Counted from the stretch's first letter, positions 1 to 12,700 are shown. The stretch: 64,000 bases of DNA from Paragonimus westermani (GCA_008508345.1 QNGE01003302.1:9340-73339), one strand, 5' to 3'. Notes: generated by a model not told the origin, from the letters alone. Translations and numbers: made by a program.

Positions 1-575
1 AACGTCCGCATACTCGACATAAGTCGGCTTACTGTCTGTCAGAAGCTCCATCTCAAGATCCTATGAACTTCTGATTGCTCTCTCTAGAATACCGACTGTC
101 ACAAAGTTAATAAGGAAGAGGGAGGTCGAAAATCCTTGTAGAACGCTGTTTGGTGTGGTGAGCACTCGAGTTGTCTGCCCATAAATGTGCACTCTGCATC
201 CAAAGCAGGTGTACAACAAATTGAACGAACTGACGTAGTTCACTAGAACTCCTCTGTGATGGAGACAGCTCCAGAGCGGGTGTCAGGCAGCCGAAATAAA
301 CGCAGTTCCTGGGTTGAAAACTATCCCGACCGTTAGCAGAGAAAAGATGTTCCTCTACCCCAGTGTCTGTCACAGAATGAGGATGTGATCGATACACCTG
401 TGAATGGACCACAGACCTCTCTGTCAATCTGTTTCATACGCCACCGCATTACGAGACTCGTGAACATACTGCACACGATGAAGACAAAATGTGCACTTCT
501 GTGTTTTTCACCTGATGGTCTGGCGCTGTTTTTTAATAATAACTGTTGATGGGCACCAATCATGAGATACTTCAG
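1..575 (-). pseudogene. LINE reverse transcriptase fragment, runs off left edge
   Basis: Minus-strand frames together read as the central part of a non-LTR retrotransposon RT. Visible in order are a DWCPSTVIIKK segment (family pattern DW..S.VIP.FKKG), a degraded GFRPGRGC.D.I box, an AAFDSVDR-like box read as TAFISAA, then LLYTCFGCRVHIYG and a GVLQGFSTSLFLINFV block matching the family GVLQGCPLSPFLFNFV. The final codons at the window edge read VEYAD, so the catalytic YADD box is cut by the edge. Several stops and frameshifts break it. RT copies element RNA into DNA at a nicked target; this copy cannot encode a working enzyme. It abuts a second RT fragment of the same kind on the other strand. 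Confidence 0.8.
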
Positions 576-599
576 TCATTCATACTGAACGAAAGACTG

Positions 600-1765
600 T
601 GGTCAACCTTTCACCACCATCTTTGAGAAGTTCTGGGGAAGGAAGATCCAGATCTGTGACTTTATTAAGTCTCAATATTTTAAACTCGAAAGCTGCTTAG
701 GTTTCGCTGGAGACTTGTTTGTCTTGGTAAACTGCGGGAATACCTCTTGATTGGGGCCTGTCAATGGCAATTGTCGTTTTCAAAAAAGAGCTCGAAATCT
801 ATATCACAACCACAGAGGCATCGGCATAGTGTCTGTTGCATCCATTTTACTCACTGGCTTTATAATACGCCGATTGACTGATCTCAAAGAAAGTCAGATA
901 CGTCTAGACCAAGCAGGATTCCTGTCCGGTAGAGGGTACGTTGATCACATTCTTAACTTGCGACGGATCTTAAAGCATCGACACTCTTACAAGCAGCTGA
1001 TGATAATGGTCTTCCTAGACCTAAGGGCCGATTTTCAGTCCGTTAATTGTAGTGTCCTCTGGAACTGCCTTCTTCGCAAAGGATTTGCGGCAAAACACGT
1101 GAATCTGTTGAGACCACTGTATACCACTCTGCAAGCAGGTTGCGGGTTTACGGACAACTGTTTCGGTTGTTCATCACTTGCAGCGATGTTCGTCAAGGGT
1201 GTCCGATTTCCCCTTTTCTGTTCAATTTTGTCATAGACGACATGCTGGAAGGTGCGCCTGGGGAGTTCAGTGAGCTTGTGTTGAGCTTCTTCCTGGCACT
1301 AGGTTGATTGACATGGAGTATGTGGATGGTATTTTCATACTTAGTCTCTCTACCGAAGACATGCAGATCCTGCTGAACAGGGTAGATGACCCGGCTGGTT
1401 TGTATGGAAGGCGCTCCGCACCTTCAGAGTGCGAATTGCTGTTTTGAGACTGAGACATTGCCACTCTTGCTTTCTTTATTGCAGACAATCCACTTGAGAT
1501 TGTGGACAGTTTGACGTACTCAGATGGCACTATCACGTTAGCTTGTAATATTGCTGAGGTATCAGCAAGGATAGCAGAGTCACGAGTTTCGATTGCCAAT
1601 CTGCGTCATCTATGGTGTTGACAAAATCTTTGGTTATCGCGTGCGTTGTGTTTTGCTGTGTGGTTCGGAACCGTTGTCTGTCCGCGACGGAGATATCAGC
1701 AGACGTTTTGTTACAGTTACGCCACAATTTTGACACCACATGAACTGTAACAGTTCGATAGATCC
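600..1765 (+). pseudogene. LINE reverse transcriptase fragment (endonuclease-type LINE)
   Basis: The plus strand reads as a LINE RT. The longest open stretch (751-1236, 161 codons) contains RGIGIVSVASILLTGFIIRR, QAGFLSGRGYVDHILNLR, VFLDLRADFQSVN and LLRPLYTTLQ, which match fingers and palm motifs of RTE/CR1-like LINEs. After a frameshift near 1200 it continues as CPISPFLFNFVIDDMLEG, then MEYVDGIFILS, where the catalytic YADD has become YVDG, and then the thumb segment with VSARIAESRVSIANLRHLW. Stops and frameshifts plus the lost aspartate make it inactive. The 5' endonuclease part is missing. A DNA-level relative lies head to head on the left. Confidence 0.85.
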
Positions 1766-2208
1766 TGATGTTGTTAGAAGAACCCATTTTTTCCGTCCAA
1801 AACCGCCTCCGTCCTCGAGAAGATCCTATCCAATCATATTAAGCGAAAATGTCGTGAACATTCGAGAAGTGACCTCTATTATTTTTTTCACCTGTCTGGC
1901 CGCTATTTCGCTGTGCTCATTTGTGGCTTAGTGACCTTAACTGCTTTTTTTGATGTTTGTCCTTCTGTCTTCTGGTTCGAGAATGTTGGTAGGTCACACT
2001 GTGCACCCCATAATTAGCATGCAGTTTTCTCCTTGTCGCACACGTTATCGGAGCAGAACAAAGTTGCTTTTTGCACCTGTCTTTTGGGGACCACCACGTG
2101 ATTTTCGTGACAGAGATCTGCCGTGTTAATTATATCAAGTTGGAGAGTCCGATTTCCTATCAATCGTCTCACCGTACCGTTGACGAACCAGCGTATTGAG
2201 TCAAGGGG
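1766..2208. other. No recognisable feature
   Basis: This short spacer lies between a LINE fragment and a Penelope-like tail. I see no RNA gene or convincing coding frame in it. It may include 3' untranslated remnants of either element. Confidence 0.5.
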
Positions 2209-2470
2209 TTACAACAGTGGTAGATCACGGAACCGCAAAACCTGAACAAAACGCTTCCGTGCGCACAGTTGTGGCTTATTCAGTCGGATGCCAATCGCCT
2301 CAGCAGTGGCCAAAACTGGGCATCTCACGGCTTCTGAGTGACTGCCTTTGACTCGATAAATCGAACGGAAAAAAGAGGCTGGGTTGATGGTGTGGTGGTG
2401 TTGTGAGTACTCATGTTTATGCGTTGGCTGAGCTATTATCATGACGCTCACGTTTTGATGGGAGAACGTT
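2209..2470 (-). pseudogene. Penelope-like element GIY-YIG C-terminal tail
   Basis: An 80-codon minus-strand frame ends in a block read as ATAEAIGIRLNKPQLCARKR followed by FVQVL. The same pattern (AEAI.IRL..P.LCAQK..V..L.LPW) recurs at 12.7, 13.6, 45.7, 47.8 and 56.1 kb. It matches the C-terminal end of the GIY-YIG endonuclease domain of Penelope-like elements, which combine an RT and a GIY-YIG nuclease in one polyprotein. The preceding INPASFFRSIYRVKGS fits the 'NP..SFRIIYRV..' segment before it. The GIY-YIG signature and the RT are absent, so this is a 5'-truncated copy. Family assignment rests on pattern recall and on agreement between the six copies. Confidence 0.75.
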
Positions 2471-5400
2471 TAGTGTTCTTAACCAAAGCCTGTGCCACAA
2501 GACAGCGGTTGTATAGCAGTGTACCAGCGCTAGTACTTTTCCTTAAATAGGATGCCAACCTGATTCCAACCTCATACCTGGAGGACCAGGAGACTGTGTT
2601 TTGTGAGGGGTCTACCTGTTGGCCTCGAGCCTAGTGCTTTTGTTCGAAAGAATGTAGCTGGAGGGCTATCTTGAAAGCTGCGGTGAGGTATATTTCGGCT
2701 GTAAATATGTACCTACTTCTTATGAACTCGAATTGTAGTGGAAACTGTTTGTGGACATTTCCGTGGTGCAAGGAGTAGTTAGGCGTTCGGTTCCGATGTG
2801 AAGTTCTATTTCATTACTTGTCTACCACACTCTCGTCTTCTGTTTTTTTCGCTTTCGTATGTTAACCTGCAGGCCTTCATACTCTTTCTGTTTTTTTTTT
2901 ATAGAGAAATTTCATCCTTGTTCGAGGCGTATTTGGGACTCTGCTTTTTGAATAAATAAATACATCGTGTATTCCGTATGCCTTTTTCCGATAGAGTGCA
3001 CCGCTTATTGTTCAAACTCCTGGCTGCTACTCGGGAGATGAGTCGTTATGGTGATGGTCATGGAAGGAGGGTTGCATATTTAGGACATGTTTGTTTTCAT
3101 ACGTTTTCTCTGGACTGTTTATCACTCCCATAGAAATGTCTGTTTCAGGCGAAGTGTGGGAGCATTTGTTCAGTTAATTACCCGTTGAAAACTTATTACA
3201 GTTTGAGTGGTGAATCAATCAGAATTCACGGCTGTACGCGATCTATCGGGGCAACCGTAGACCTCTTGATTCGGGCAGCACAAAACAGAATATTGAATTT
3301 TCACTCAGATAAAACTGGTTTTGTACATAAATTAGGAAAGGTTAAAAATTACACAACTTACAATCAAGTGAACTCATTACGGAGTTTAATCGTCAGCAAA
3401 TACCAGTCAGTAATACGGTTGCGTAAATAATCCAATGAGGTGGTACAATGTGAACAAGAAGTGAAGAGTTCAAACGAGAGTTTGAAGTGCCAATTCAGAG
3501 TATGCTACGTGCAAGAATGTGAGAAATGTTCGACCAGTATTTAATGAAATCAATACATGGGGATATATATAAGGGACCTACAGTACAACTGTTTGACCAA
3601 TGGGGTATACGTATGGCAGCATTTGAGATTGATGTTGTGCAGGTTAGGCGGTAACATCATTGGGTCGTCTATAATGGTTCCGTGGTGAGCGTTTTGCCGC
3701 CGCACTCTCATTTTCACTCATAGTGATCCGAATGTAATTTTCATTGATTCTGGCCAGAATCAACATTAAGTATTAGTGGTTCACTCCGCTATGAGGGATT
3801 GTTTACCATAGAATAGGTTGTGCAGACAAACGAAGCTGTTTGTTGGATTGGGCTACGTAAGGCCTCTAAACCATTGATGTCATTGTTCAGCACGTCCCAT
3901 CATTTCTAAACGATCAGCACTGCTTTCGATCGGATGGGTTACTGTACTTAACATTCATTCAAAAAGCAAACTGTGTGGACGTCTTCGCCACCGGTTAGCA
4001 ACTTTGCCTTAATCGGGATGTATGTCAAGTCACTAGTTTGTTTTACACACCCTGAATTGTAAAATTTCAGCTACCAGTGCCATGTTCAGTAATAATAAGC
4101 ATGAGTTGCAGTGGTTGAAATGAAAGTGTGGTCGTAAGATTTTGAACATAAAGATTTAAGAAGCATTGGGAAGATTCACGTTCAATGGTTTAGTGAGATT
4201 CGGGGATCACCCAAATTTTGACTAGCTAAGAATTACTTGAAGAATTGTGCCTCTGGTTGCCAGTATACAGAGCTTTACAAGTGAATCTTGTAACAGGATT
4301 GAATGAAGACCGATAGATTGGAGAATAAAGGATGAATGTTATCCTTGGGAATTTTGTCAACAGACTTCTCATGCTTTCCGATGAAATCAGTAGAAAGCTT
4401 TCATGTAGTGCTGTTATCTAGAAAAGCATCTATGATTCACGCCGATGCTTAGCTGGCGTGCAACCGCGAATGAAGTAAGTACCAGCCAAAAATATAGGTG
4501 AAGAGATGGGACAACTGTCAAAACCAGCTGCCTCCAGTCAGACATTTCACATCAAAAATGCCTACACCCTGCAAACGTGATCGAACTGGACGGTAGTGAA
4601 AGATCAGAAAGACAGTTTGGCTCTCGATGACTTACGATCCTATCTTGCGGTATGCCGAGTAGACATGTTTTGAGAGGTTCGTTACTCTCGTCGACTAAGA
4701 AATAAAGGTAAAGTGCCTATTAAGTCACGTTTGCTGGTGAAATGTTTAAAGTAATTTTCCAGTCATTACGGATCTGCCGTTCAAAGTTGCCGGGATCCCA
4801 AATCACGGGATATCTTCAAACCAAGGTGCAATTATAGAGAAGTAATCTCTTTCCTGTCTGTTTCCATTGTCAGCTTTTTCATTTTGAATGAACAGTTCAC
4901 GTGTGAGCCTTGTGGTTCAACAATGCAAGAAGGCCCAACAGAAACCTCAATTTATTTTGGGAAGAATAACCCGTTCAAGTATGCGCTCGTCATTACCAGT
5001 CTATATCATTAGGCTATGAAGGTGTCTGCAAGTGTGACATCAAGGCTGTAAGCGTCAAGCCAACACTGCTGTATTTTCGGGTCGTAGTACTTGAGAAGGA
5101 ACAGCAAAGGTTGACAGGATTTGGAATTGCCAAATTCAGAAACAGAATACGATAGTCAGAGTCCGGAACTACAATTTTCTCGTCACAGCTACAGTGATTT
5201 TGTCGCAATTCCACAACAAGCTTGAAAATAGCACAGTAATTGGTTCATGGATACAGCTGTCTACCCTCACTGAGACGAATGGGCGTCATCGATGAGTTGC
5301 TCTCACTACTCATGAAAGGAAAGTAGGCAGATACATAGGTCGAAGTACGCAATCCCCTCGTGCCAGTTGATGACTCCCTCATCTGGAGCTTGTGCAATGT

Positions 5401-6479
5401 GAGTTTTCTGGTTTAAATCGCTTCATACATAGGCTCTCCGAGCTGGTCGAAATGTTGCGAAACCGATAACTCTTAGTTTTAATTCGCAATGAGCGTCAGC
5501 ACGGTGCATGGTATGTTTTCGTATATCCGTTCTGTTTACGGTTCTAAAGTACTTTTGTTTTTACTCAATTCAATCCTGTGTGAAGCTTACCTCAAGCGGA
5601 TAAATTTCCATTAGAAACTGTGCTTCAGTTTCTCAAAATCGAGACCTATCAGCCATTTACGACTGGCTTGTAAACCGTCAAGCGTTCTTTGTGGCCGCGG
5701 CAGAGGTCACGGTATGTTTTTGCAAGCATTCGGTTTCAGTGACTATCAGCGGAGTGATGGACAGATGCTTCTATCTAGTTGAATCCCATCTGCAATCTAT
5801 AAGATTGTTGACACTATCACATGAAGAGTAAAGACATCACCATGAACAAAAAGCACCCAGTGGTTGACGTAGACGTTAACTAATTGATCAATGTCATCTC
5901 ACTCGCCACTTGTTCACGGTCCCTTCTGCGCAAAGCGAGTGGTGACTGTATTTCCATCAGGTTACACAAGGGGAGCACTTCCGAGTGTAGGCACCTTGAA
6001 CACCCTATTACTCTTCCCAGCGCAAGCGGAACTTTCTGATATTTCTTCCCTGGCGGACATTCTCTGAATTCCGTATTGCGTCGTGAGCTCCTAAGGGTTT
6101 CTTTTCGATCCAGTTTTCTAGCTGGGTATATTGTCGTATCCGACAGTCGTACACTCTGCATTGTGTATAAAGTTATCTATTCAAACGCGATTGCATCAAG
6201 CATATCAACCATAGTCAGAATCATCATCATGGACAACAATACATCAGTGGTTTACACTGGTGCTTAACTGCCACACAGTTACGAAGGAAAAAGCAGATGA
6301 TGTGTAGAAAGAGAGGAGACGGAAAGAGATCTAACTACTGAACATAGCTTCGTCTATTCAAACATTCAACGTCTAAGTGCCTACACCTTGGAAAAAAACA
6401 ACCAAGCTGTAGGTGAAAGTAACGCGTCATCAGGAAGTCAGCTTCCTTACGGCTTCCATTGCCCCGCGTCATTGAATGC
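2471..6479. other. Unassigned stretch, no supported gene
   Basis: About 4 kb with only short, unrecognised open frames, such as 3185-3430 plus (81 codons) and 5880-6161 minus (93 codons). Neither shows a motif I can name. There is a short poly-T run near 2890. The last few hundred bases next to the minus-strand LINE may be its 3' untranslated region. Confidence 0.5.
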
Positions 6480-6481
6480 AC

Positions 6482-6850
6482 TCACTTCACAGACAACTCG
6501 GCCAAACAAAGACAACATTCACGCCACTGAGCACGATTAGCTGCCATCTCACCTAGAGTCTCCAGCCACCGACTCTGTGAGTCGCAAGGTCCACAGCCCG
6601 GGAGACGAACCCGATCTGCAAGAGCCAACCCTTTCGTGGACAACTTCATTTGTCCAAGCCAGATCATTACATTATCTGTCCACCTCGTAGTTTGCACCAG
6701 TCGGCCGCAATGTTGGCAAAAAGTGTTCGGTGTGACACGATTAGGTGGCCTCCTTAGTACATGGCCTAACCTTCTAAATCTGTGCATATGTAAGGAGTGG
6801 AGAAAAGAACTCGTTTGGTAATCAGTGCCAAACACTCGCACTCTAACCTC
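6482..6850 (-). pseudogene. LINE RT C-terminal tail
   Basis: A 119-codon minus-strand frame contains MHRFRRLGHVLRRPPNRVTP, ALADRVRLPGCGPCDSQSRW, then LETLGEMAANRAQWRECC. These match the conserved end of this LINE family (LHRLRWLGHVLRM, LPGWGPRD, RWLETLGDMA, QWRSCC). The function of this tail is unclear, though it is conserved. The same signature recurs at 38.84 kb (LESLREMATDYAQRHNFCC). It follows the RT block in the right order and spacing. Confidence 0.85.
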
Positions 6851-6999
6851 CCCGTTACCTACTCGCTTGTGCCACTTAGTACAGGCGACTAAACACGGTC
6901 ATCGGTGGTCAAATACCTGAAGACGGTTCACGTCTTTTGCTCCGAACGGCCATGTTTCGCTGCCGTAAGGTAGCAGGCCTCACTGTGGCCTTATATACG

Positions 7000-7910
7000 C
7001 TACCTATAAACATCAGAGGGATACCTGTCTGTCGCCAGAGGTGCCTGAGAGATATGCGCTTCAACTTTATTCCCTACATCGCCTCCTCTGTCGTTGCTGA
7101 TGCAGCTTTCCAGGTTGATAAACTGGCCAACAACCTCCATGACTTGATTATCTATCAACAAACCTAGGTAATCACAGCAATCTTGCAGAACCACTGCATT
7201 TTGAGACTGCAAAGCGCATTCCAAACTGCTTAGCAGAACCGGAAATAGCACTTAACATTCTTTGTACTGCTTGAAAATATCAGACGACAACACCTTGTCG
7301 TTAGGTTAATCAAGGTCTTCAGTTTTTCATGGTGCAGAAGATCCACGCCGGTATCTTGTGAATGTCATAGACAGTTTCCCATTATTTCGTCTGTGACGAA
7401 ATTAAACAAGAGTGATGAAAGTGAACAGCCTTGATGTATGCTGCTCATGGTGCTCGAACTGTCAAACGGTTCATCATAAACTTTAACTTGAGCTGATGTA
7501 CGGGTGCAAAGCGCCGTCAGTATGTTCACATACTTGGTCGGTACAGTTTTGTGTTTAGAAGACTCTAACAGTCTCAATCGATCCACCGAATCGAGCGCAC
7601 CTTTATGGTCGAGAAGTATGGCAGTTGTTAGCCGTCGGTACTTGTGATATTGTTCCAGGTTTTGACGAGGGGTAACAATGTGATATATACATCCCCACTC
7701 ATAGCGAAACTGTCTGCTTTTCCCTTATGTTTGCCTCTCGAGCTGTCGTGAGTCGACGCAGTATGACGGATTCCAGAACCGTAGTAACAACTCGGGTCGA
7801 ACTGATTCCCCTATGGTCTTCTTAAGAGTTCCCGGCGCTTCTTTCTTGAATATGAGAGCTATTATTGAGTGACCCCCAGCACGGAGGGATGGTCTGCGTC
7901 GTCCACACAT
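7000..7910 (-). pseudogene. LINE reverse transcriptase core
   Basis: Minus-strand frames give HSIIALIFKKEAPGT (entry of the RT), then VPTKYVNILTALCTRTSAQV, MSSIHQGCSLSSLLFNFVTD (family SGVRQGCPLSPFLFNFVID) and a thumb segment with VMEVVGQFINLESCISND. The catalytic YADD box falls between the last two; the region reads as a frame-broken LINLT/NDKVLS stretch, so the aspartate pair is not intact. At least two frameshifts and several stops occur. Order and spacing relative to the linker and tail agree with one element that decayed in place. Confidence 0.8.
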
Positions 7911-7937
7911 GTTGAGACAACTGCATCAAAGCCCTTA

Positions 7938-8468
7938 CTAACGCCTTCCTACCATCTTTGAAGGGTGCGGGCTAGCAGCCCTGTTGTGTTTGAGAGCCGA
8001 GATGCAATTGCGGACCCCAGCCTCAATGGGTGATGCTAACTCTACTGTCCAGGGTGTTACCTTATAAGTTTGTGGTGACAACACAGTAGAAGCTGGCGGC
8101 CAGCTAAGTTGACTCTCAAAGTGTTCCGCCCAGTGCTCTAACCTTCTGGACTTATTATGGGTGAATGTGTTATCTGGCTTGCTGGTAGCTTCACTGGCAG
8201 ACGTTCGACTTGGACCAATGACACGAATAGGGTTGAACAGTGTGGCGATGTTCCCTGAAGGAAAAGCTGTTTCCATCTTCCTAACTTTTCCCACTAACCA
8301 AACCTCACGATCAGCGCTTGGGTTACGTTTCAGTTTCTTACGGCTATCTGTTCCGAACTTGTTATGTGAGCTGCCTGGAGTAACGTTCCGTCTGGTTTCT
8401 GACAGCTCCAAGGATTTCTCCGAGGTCGAATACTGGTTCAAGCCACGAATCCCCGTGCTGCATGTCAC
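7938..8468 (-). pseudogene. LINE endonuclease-RT linker segment
   Basis: A 176-codon minus-strand frame includes ADREVWLVGKVRKMETAFPS, GNIATLFNPIRVIGPSRTSA, RRLEHWAEHFESQLSWPPAS and VRNCISALKHNRAASP. These match the conserved linker of this LINE family, between endonuclease and RT (WAEHFEQQLSWPP and I..LK..RAPGPD). The C-terminal 'RAASPHPSK' replaces the usual RAPGPDGLP, and the frame is lost soon after. This is the longest real coding remnant of the element. Confidence 0.8.
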
Positions 8469-8645
8469 TGTACTTGATTCGTAAATTGTCTGTGAGACCC
8501 CGGTCCAGCAGCTAATGGGATTTTCGGAGTGCGAATTGCTAGGGCTGCCTTATAGACTGGTTTGATACTTACGCCTTGCTGACAGTATAGCCAGTTTCTC
8601 AATAGTCAGTCGTTGCCGAACAAAAGTAACAACGAGACGAAGACG

Positions 8646-9254
8646 TCAACGCTGTAACCGTTGCTCGGCACCGTCCGAGCGATGTGGTGCTATCCAAAAC
8701 CCGCCACTTAAAGGAGGTTCGGCCTCACCAAGGCGGTCTACCTGGGCGTTCATGTCTCTGGCTAGACTGTCTATATGAGAACCATGTGTGAGCCGAAGGA
8801 GAGCGGCCGGATCTGAATGAAAGGTGTCCTTGACACCGGTGTGACCACAGTCAGTTGGAGCATAAGCAGACACAATGGGACGATTTCTGAAGTTTTCGTT
8901 TTTAGAGCTGGTCTTCACAGGACCTACCAAACGGACGGTGCACAGTCTACTATTAACATGAATCCGATCTACCAATGCGGATGCGGCCATCATGCTGAGG
9001 ACTATACCTACCCCAGCTTGGCTGGCAACAGCAGCTCTGGAGTCACCCGAAGTGTATGACCAGTATCGGGTAGACAATGTAGGTGCTGTTAGTTTCGTAG
9101 GTTGACTGCTGTTCTGGATGCTGATCTCTGAAGTGCAGCAGACATCGACATGCGACGAGTCTAACATTCGTGCGCGAGCGGTCTGTTGACCTGTCTGTTT
9201 TAGAGTGCGAACATAGAAGGCAGCTATAATAATTCGCATTGCGTGTCTAATCAA
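8646..9254 (-). pseudogene. LINE AP-like endonuclease domain
   Basis: A 202-codon minus-strand frame begins RIIIAAFYVRTLKQTGQQ, matching the endonuclease start 'RIATFNVRTL'. It continues with VDVCCTSEISIQ (family ALSETRL, which holds the catalytic Glu), VGIVLSMMAASALVDRIHVN, RPIVSAYAPTDCGHTGVKDT and LARDMNAQVDRLGE (family GDMNAQVG, which holds the catalytic Asp/Asn pair). This domain nicks target DNA to prime reverse transcription. G to R before DMNAQV and A to V changes are visible. The open frame covers about two thirds of the domain; the remainder before the linker (about 8470-8645) is frame-broken. Confidence 0.85.
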
Positions 9255-9629
9255 TGAACGTGGGAGATCTGTAGGTGACTGGCAAGAGAAGGAATTTACC
9301 GATATATATATGTATGTATTTGTTGTGAGACCTGCAGATTCGTTGCTAGAAATGGAGTCGGGAGTTAGCTAAGAGTTGAATTTGATGGGGCATTGGGGAG
9401 GGTTCAGCAATAGCACATTATCGCCCGTCCACCCTGTTTTATGCAGTAGATGGGGCGATCCGGTTTACACTGCGTGATGGCCGATGCAGTATTGGGTTAC
9501 TGGTGTTGTGATTATTCATGGTTGTGTGTGAGTGTGGGCTGAAGTACTGCCAAGACACCGATGTTTTATTGTATCAGACCTCTACGATTTTTGCTGTTGG
9601 CACGGGTCACCGTCGCTTTGGTCGTCAAG

Positions 9630-9720
9630 GGCGTCCGGTTTGGCCCAGTTGGTCATGGAATTGCGCAACGCGTGTCAAGGTCTAATCCGGTTGTGTCGGC
9701 TATTGAATTTCGATTCAATA
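9630..9720 (+). repeat. tRNA-like unit, possible SINE head
   Basis: TGGCCCAGTTGG fits the RNA polymerase III A-box (TGGCNNAGTNGG) and lies about 25 bases before GGTCTAATCC, a degraded B-box. An 8-bp perfect hairpin with a TTCG loop follows directly. No cloverleaf with a sensible anticodon is evident, so I read it as a tRNA-derived repeat rather than a functional tRNA gene. The 164-codon minus-strand frame across it is antisense. Confidence 0.4.
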
Positions 9721-12700
9721 GTGTTTTATTCAAACATGACAGACGTGATAGCCTTAACTGGTCGGCCTGATTGCTAATTTTCTCGCGGTTTCTTACATTC
9801 ATCAGTCGAAGGTATGCTGGTTTGATTACTCTGTGTGGGGAAGCGTGCTCGTTCGCTCTGTCAAACAGTTTGTTGCGGCTGAAGGTCTTCTGTGAATCGT
9901 GTATTCGGGAGTAAGTACCAGTTACATTTTCGTTGAACTTGAACAGAGGCACAAACCTTATTGACACCATACCGACTGTGTATAACCTATGACAACCAGA
10001 AAAAATCCGTAGGATTAGGGATGCTGGTGACCTTAAAAGAAGTGAAATAAACATAGGTAGAATGACAGTCACTGGCAATTTGTGCTGAGATGCACCGAGT
10101 ACTCGAAGTTTGCTCTGGGCGAATTCGTCCTTCTGCACGGTGATCAAATTAGCATTTCTGTCTTCAACACATTGAGTGGTTGTCCACCGCGATTTGTCGC
10201 ATTGTCTGTGTGAGGAACGTAACTGTCCATTGAAACCACGCTTCAGCGTGATTTCTACCTTTTAACTTACATATTCTTGGTTCGAACTCGTTTGCGAGTT
10301 AGTTTGTCCAGTTATCTCAAAATCTGTGGAATTCGCGCATCACTGCAGGTTTTATGTGCATTAACTTGGATTGTTCAGAAGCCCAGTCTACCCAAAGCTT
10401 CTAGATTGTACTATAATTTTTAGAGGGTACTTTAAGGTAAGTCATATGCGCTTAGTGGTCGGAATTCATTGCTTGTCCCCACTCATCACCTAGGATGTTA
10501 GTGTTCCTAACACCGACACTGATATGCGGACTCAACTGAATCTAAAATAAGTAGCAAAAAAACTCGAGAACTTGTTAGAATCCACAACCTCAAGCATCTG
10601 TCGTAATTATGGTAAGGTGTATAACTACGTTCGCCAGATACGCATAGTTGGGTTGGAACACCCACGAAACCGATCGTGTGCTTCAGAAGAATTTCGGCCA
10701 TTAAGCACATACTGCTTATCTTATCATATCCTATACATGTTCTGATGTAAATCCGACTAAGATTTTTCCAGACAATCGTTACACACACACAAGGAGGCTC
10801 GAATTCAGGACTTCATGAGAGTTTTGTGCAAATCTCTGAGACTGCATCATTCACGGGTTAATTACGCCAGTTTTTGAGCTAAGTTACCTGAACACAAACT
10901 TAAACGCTCCACTAGTGTAACTAAGCTCGAAGAACCGTTGCAATTGCCACTCAGTCGGGATTTTGGTATTGGCCACCTTGCGATAGGGATAAGGATTCAT
11001 CGTAGTATTCTGAACCACGATCACAGAGATTGTGGGAGCAGTTAGACGAATAACAAGATAAGAATTCTAGCTCACGACGTTTACCAGGCATTCAACGGAT
11101 TGACCGCCTGCTTTAACCAACCGGCTGTGATGCCAGTAGGGGGCATCTGCAACTAACCCTGACCGCCTATTGTCTGCAAGCTAGAGGTAGACGGAGACGT
11201 CCACGGTGGTTCTGGTTGCGCACGTCAGGCCAACACGTTACACATAACTTTACGTTTGTCAGTTGATTTTCAGCCAACCTTACACAGGTGGGAAGTCAAA
11301 GTAGTGTACAGTCCATCTAAAACGATTCGGGGTCGATTTGATGACCATACTGTGAAACGGTATCACTCTTCAGTGATGCCGGATCTACAACTAATTAAGA
11401 CTATATGATTAAACGATGTCCACCGGCGATTACGTGATCCAGAATAACTGATACCTTAGAAACGTCGATTGTACACGTGTTCGCGTAAACAAATTATCCT
11501 AAATGAGTAAATTATCCTATAAGTATTGGTTGAGGGAATAAATAAACCTCAATCCCGCGTAATTCACTTACGATGAACATAACAAATAAATGTATCATGT
11601 TCCCGAAACGAAATGGAAGGAAGCCGTTTTATTGGCTTCACCGGTGGGCTACTTTGTGAGGTTGCCTTTTAACTTTCTCATGGCCATTTTAGTATTTCTA
11701 TGTGCAATCTCATTAAAAATAAACGTCTACCACGGAGTTTCCAGTCTCCGTGTGTATCTTATCTGATCAGTTTCAAACAGTGTGCACTCTGCGAATCACT
11801 TTGCCGGAATTACTGTGAAAGGTTTGTGAAGTTTACAGCTTATGCGGTCGACGTTAACGTTCACAACATACCAAGAATATATAATTGAATTTGGTCACTT
11901 ACAGTCTTTCTGTGTTTAGCATTTAGTTCAATACTTCAATAAAAATGATTGTACTGTTGAGGGCAAAATTAACCAACAGATTTATTAAGATTTCAACATG
12001 AAATTTGTCACTCCCAGAACTTGATCGTTTTTACTCTTCGAATACTAATCGTAATAATCTGTAAAATTTAGTGCTAGATTCGCTGAAGTGTGTTCTGTAA
12101 GTTTCTTCTATATTGGACGCTATATCAAACGATGAGCGCGTTAAAACTTATTTTGTTTGTAAATATTCAATCTCAAACCTGCTTTTATTTTGATCTTTTT
12201 CTGTATGCAGTGAGAAATATGAATAAATTTTTACTGTGATCACACGAGGAATATATGTCTTCCCTCTGTATGAGTTTCACTGCGTTCTTATCAAAACTTC
12301 CTTGTTTAGCTCGTTCTCGCGTTCATCTATAACCGATTGTTTAGATGAACCCATTTCCCGTTGACTGTTATATCTTTTTTGGCTTTTCCATTTTGAATGC
12401 TTTTCTGGTTGATCACTCAACCATAACGTTAATTCACATTCTATGTGAAGGAGCATTTTGTAATTTTTTTCAACAGTATCTTATTGATTTTGTTCATTTC
12501 GATTGCCTTTCCTGGCAATTTTTTCTTGAACCCACCAGGTGGCTCTTATAACCCTACCATCCGAACCAACGTTAGTAAACTTGAAGAGTAAATTGTGTTT
12601 TGGTGAACAGTCTGTTTTCGTTTATTCGTCAACGAGCCAATTACATGACATTTCAAATCATGTTTGCCAAGCGAGCAGGTTCAAGTGGAACTATTCACAC

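Larger units (their letters stand above)
6480..9260 (-). mobile_element. Nearly full-length endonuclease-RT LINE, inactivated
   Basis: Read on the minus strand this 2.8-kb block contains, in the correct order, an AP-like endonuclease, a linker, a reverse transcriptase and a C-terminal tail. That is the single-ORF layout of RTE/CR1-type non-LTR retrotransposons. Several frameshifts and stops interrupt it, and catalytic positions are mutated. I see no obvious target-site duplication or terminal repeat, and the exact ends are estimated from the coding limits. It belongs to the same broad family as the RT fragments at the left edge and the tail fragment at 38.8 kb. Confidence 0.85.

Noticed and set aside
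9653..10147. 164-codon minus-strand open frame
   Set aside because: No recognised motif, and its end runs antisense through the tRNA-like unit; most likely chance.
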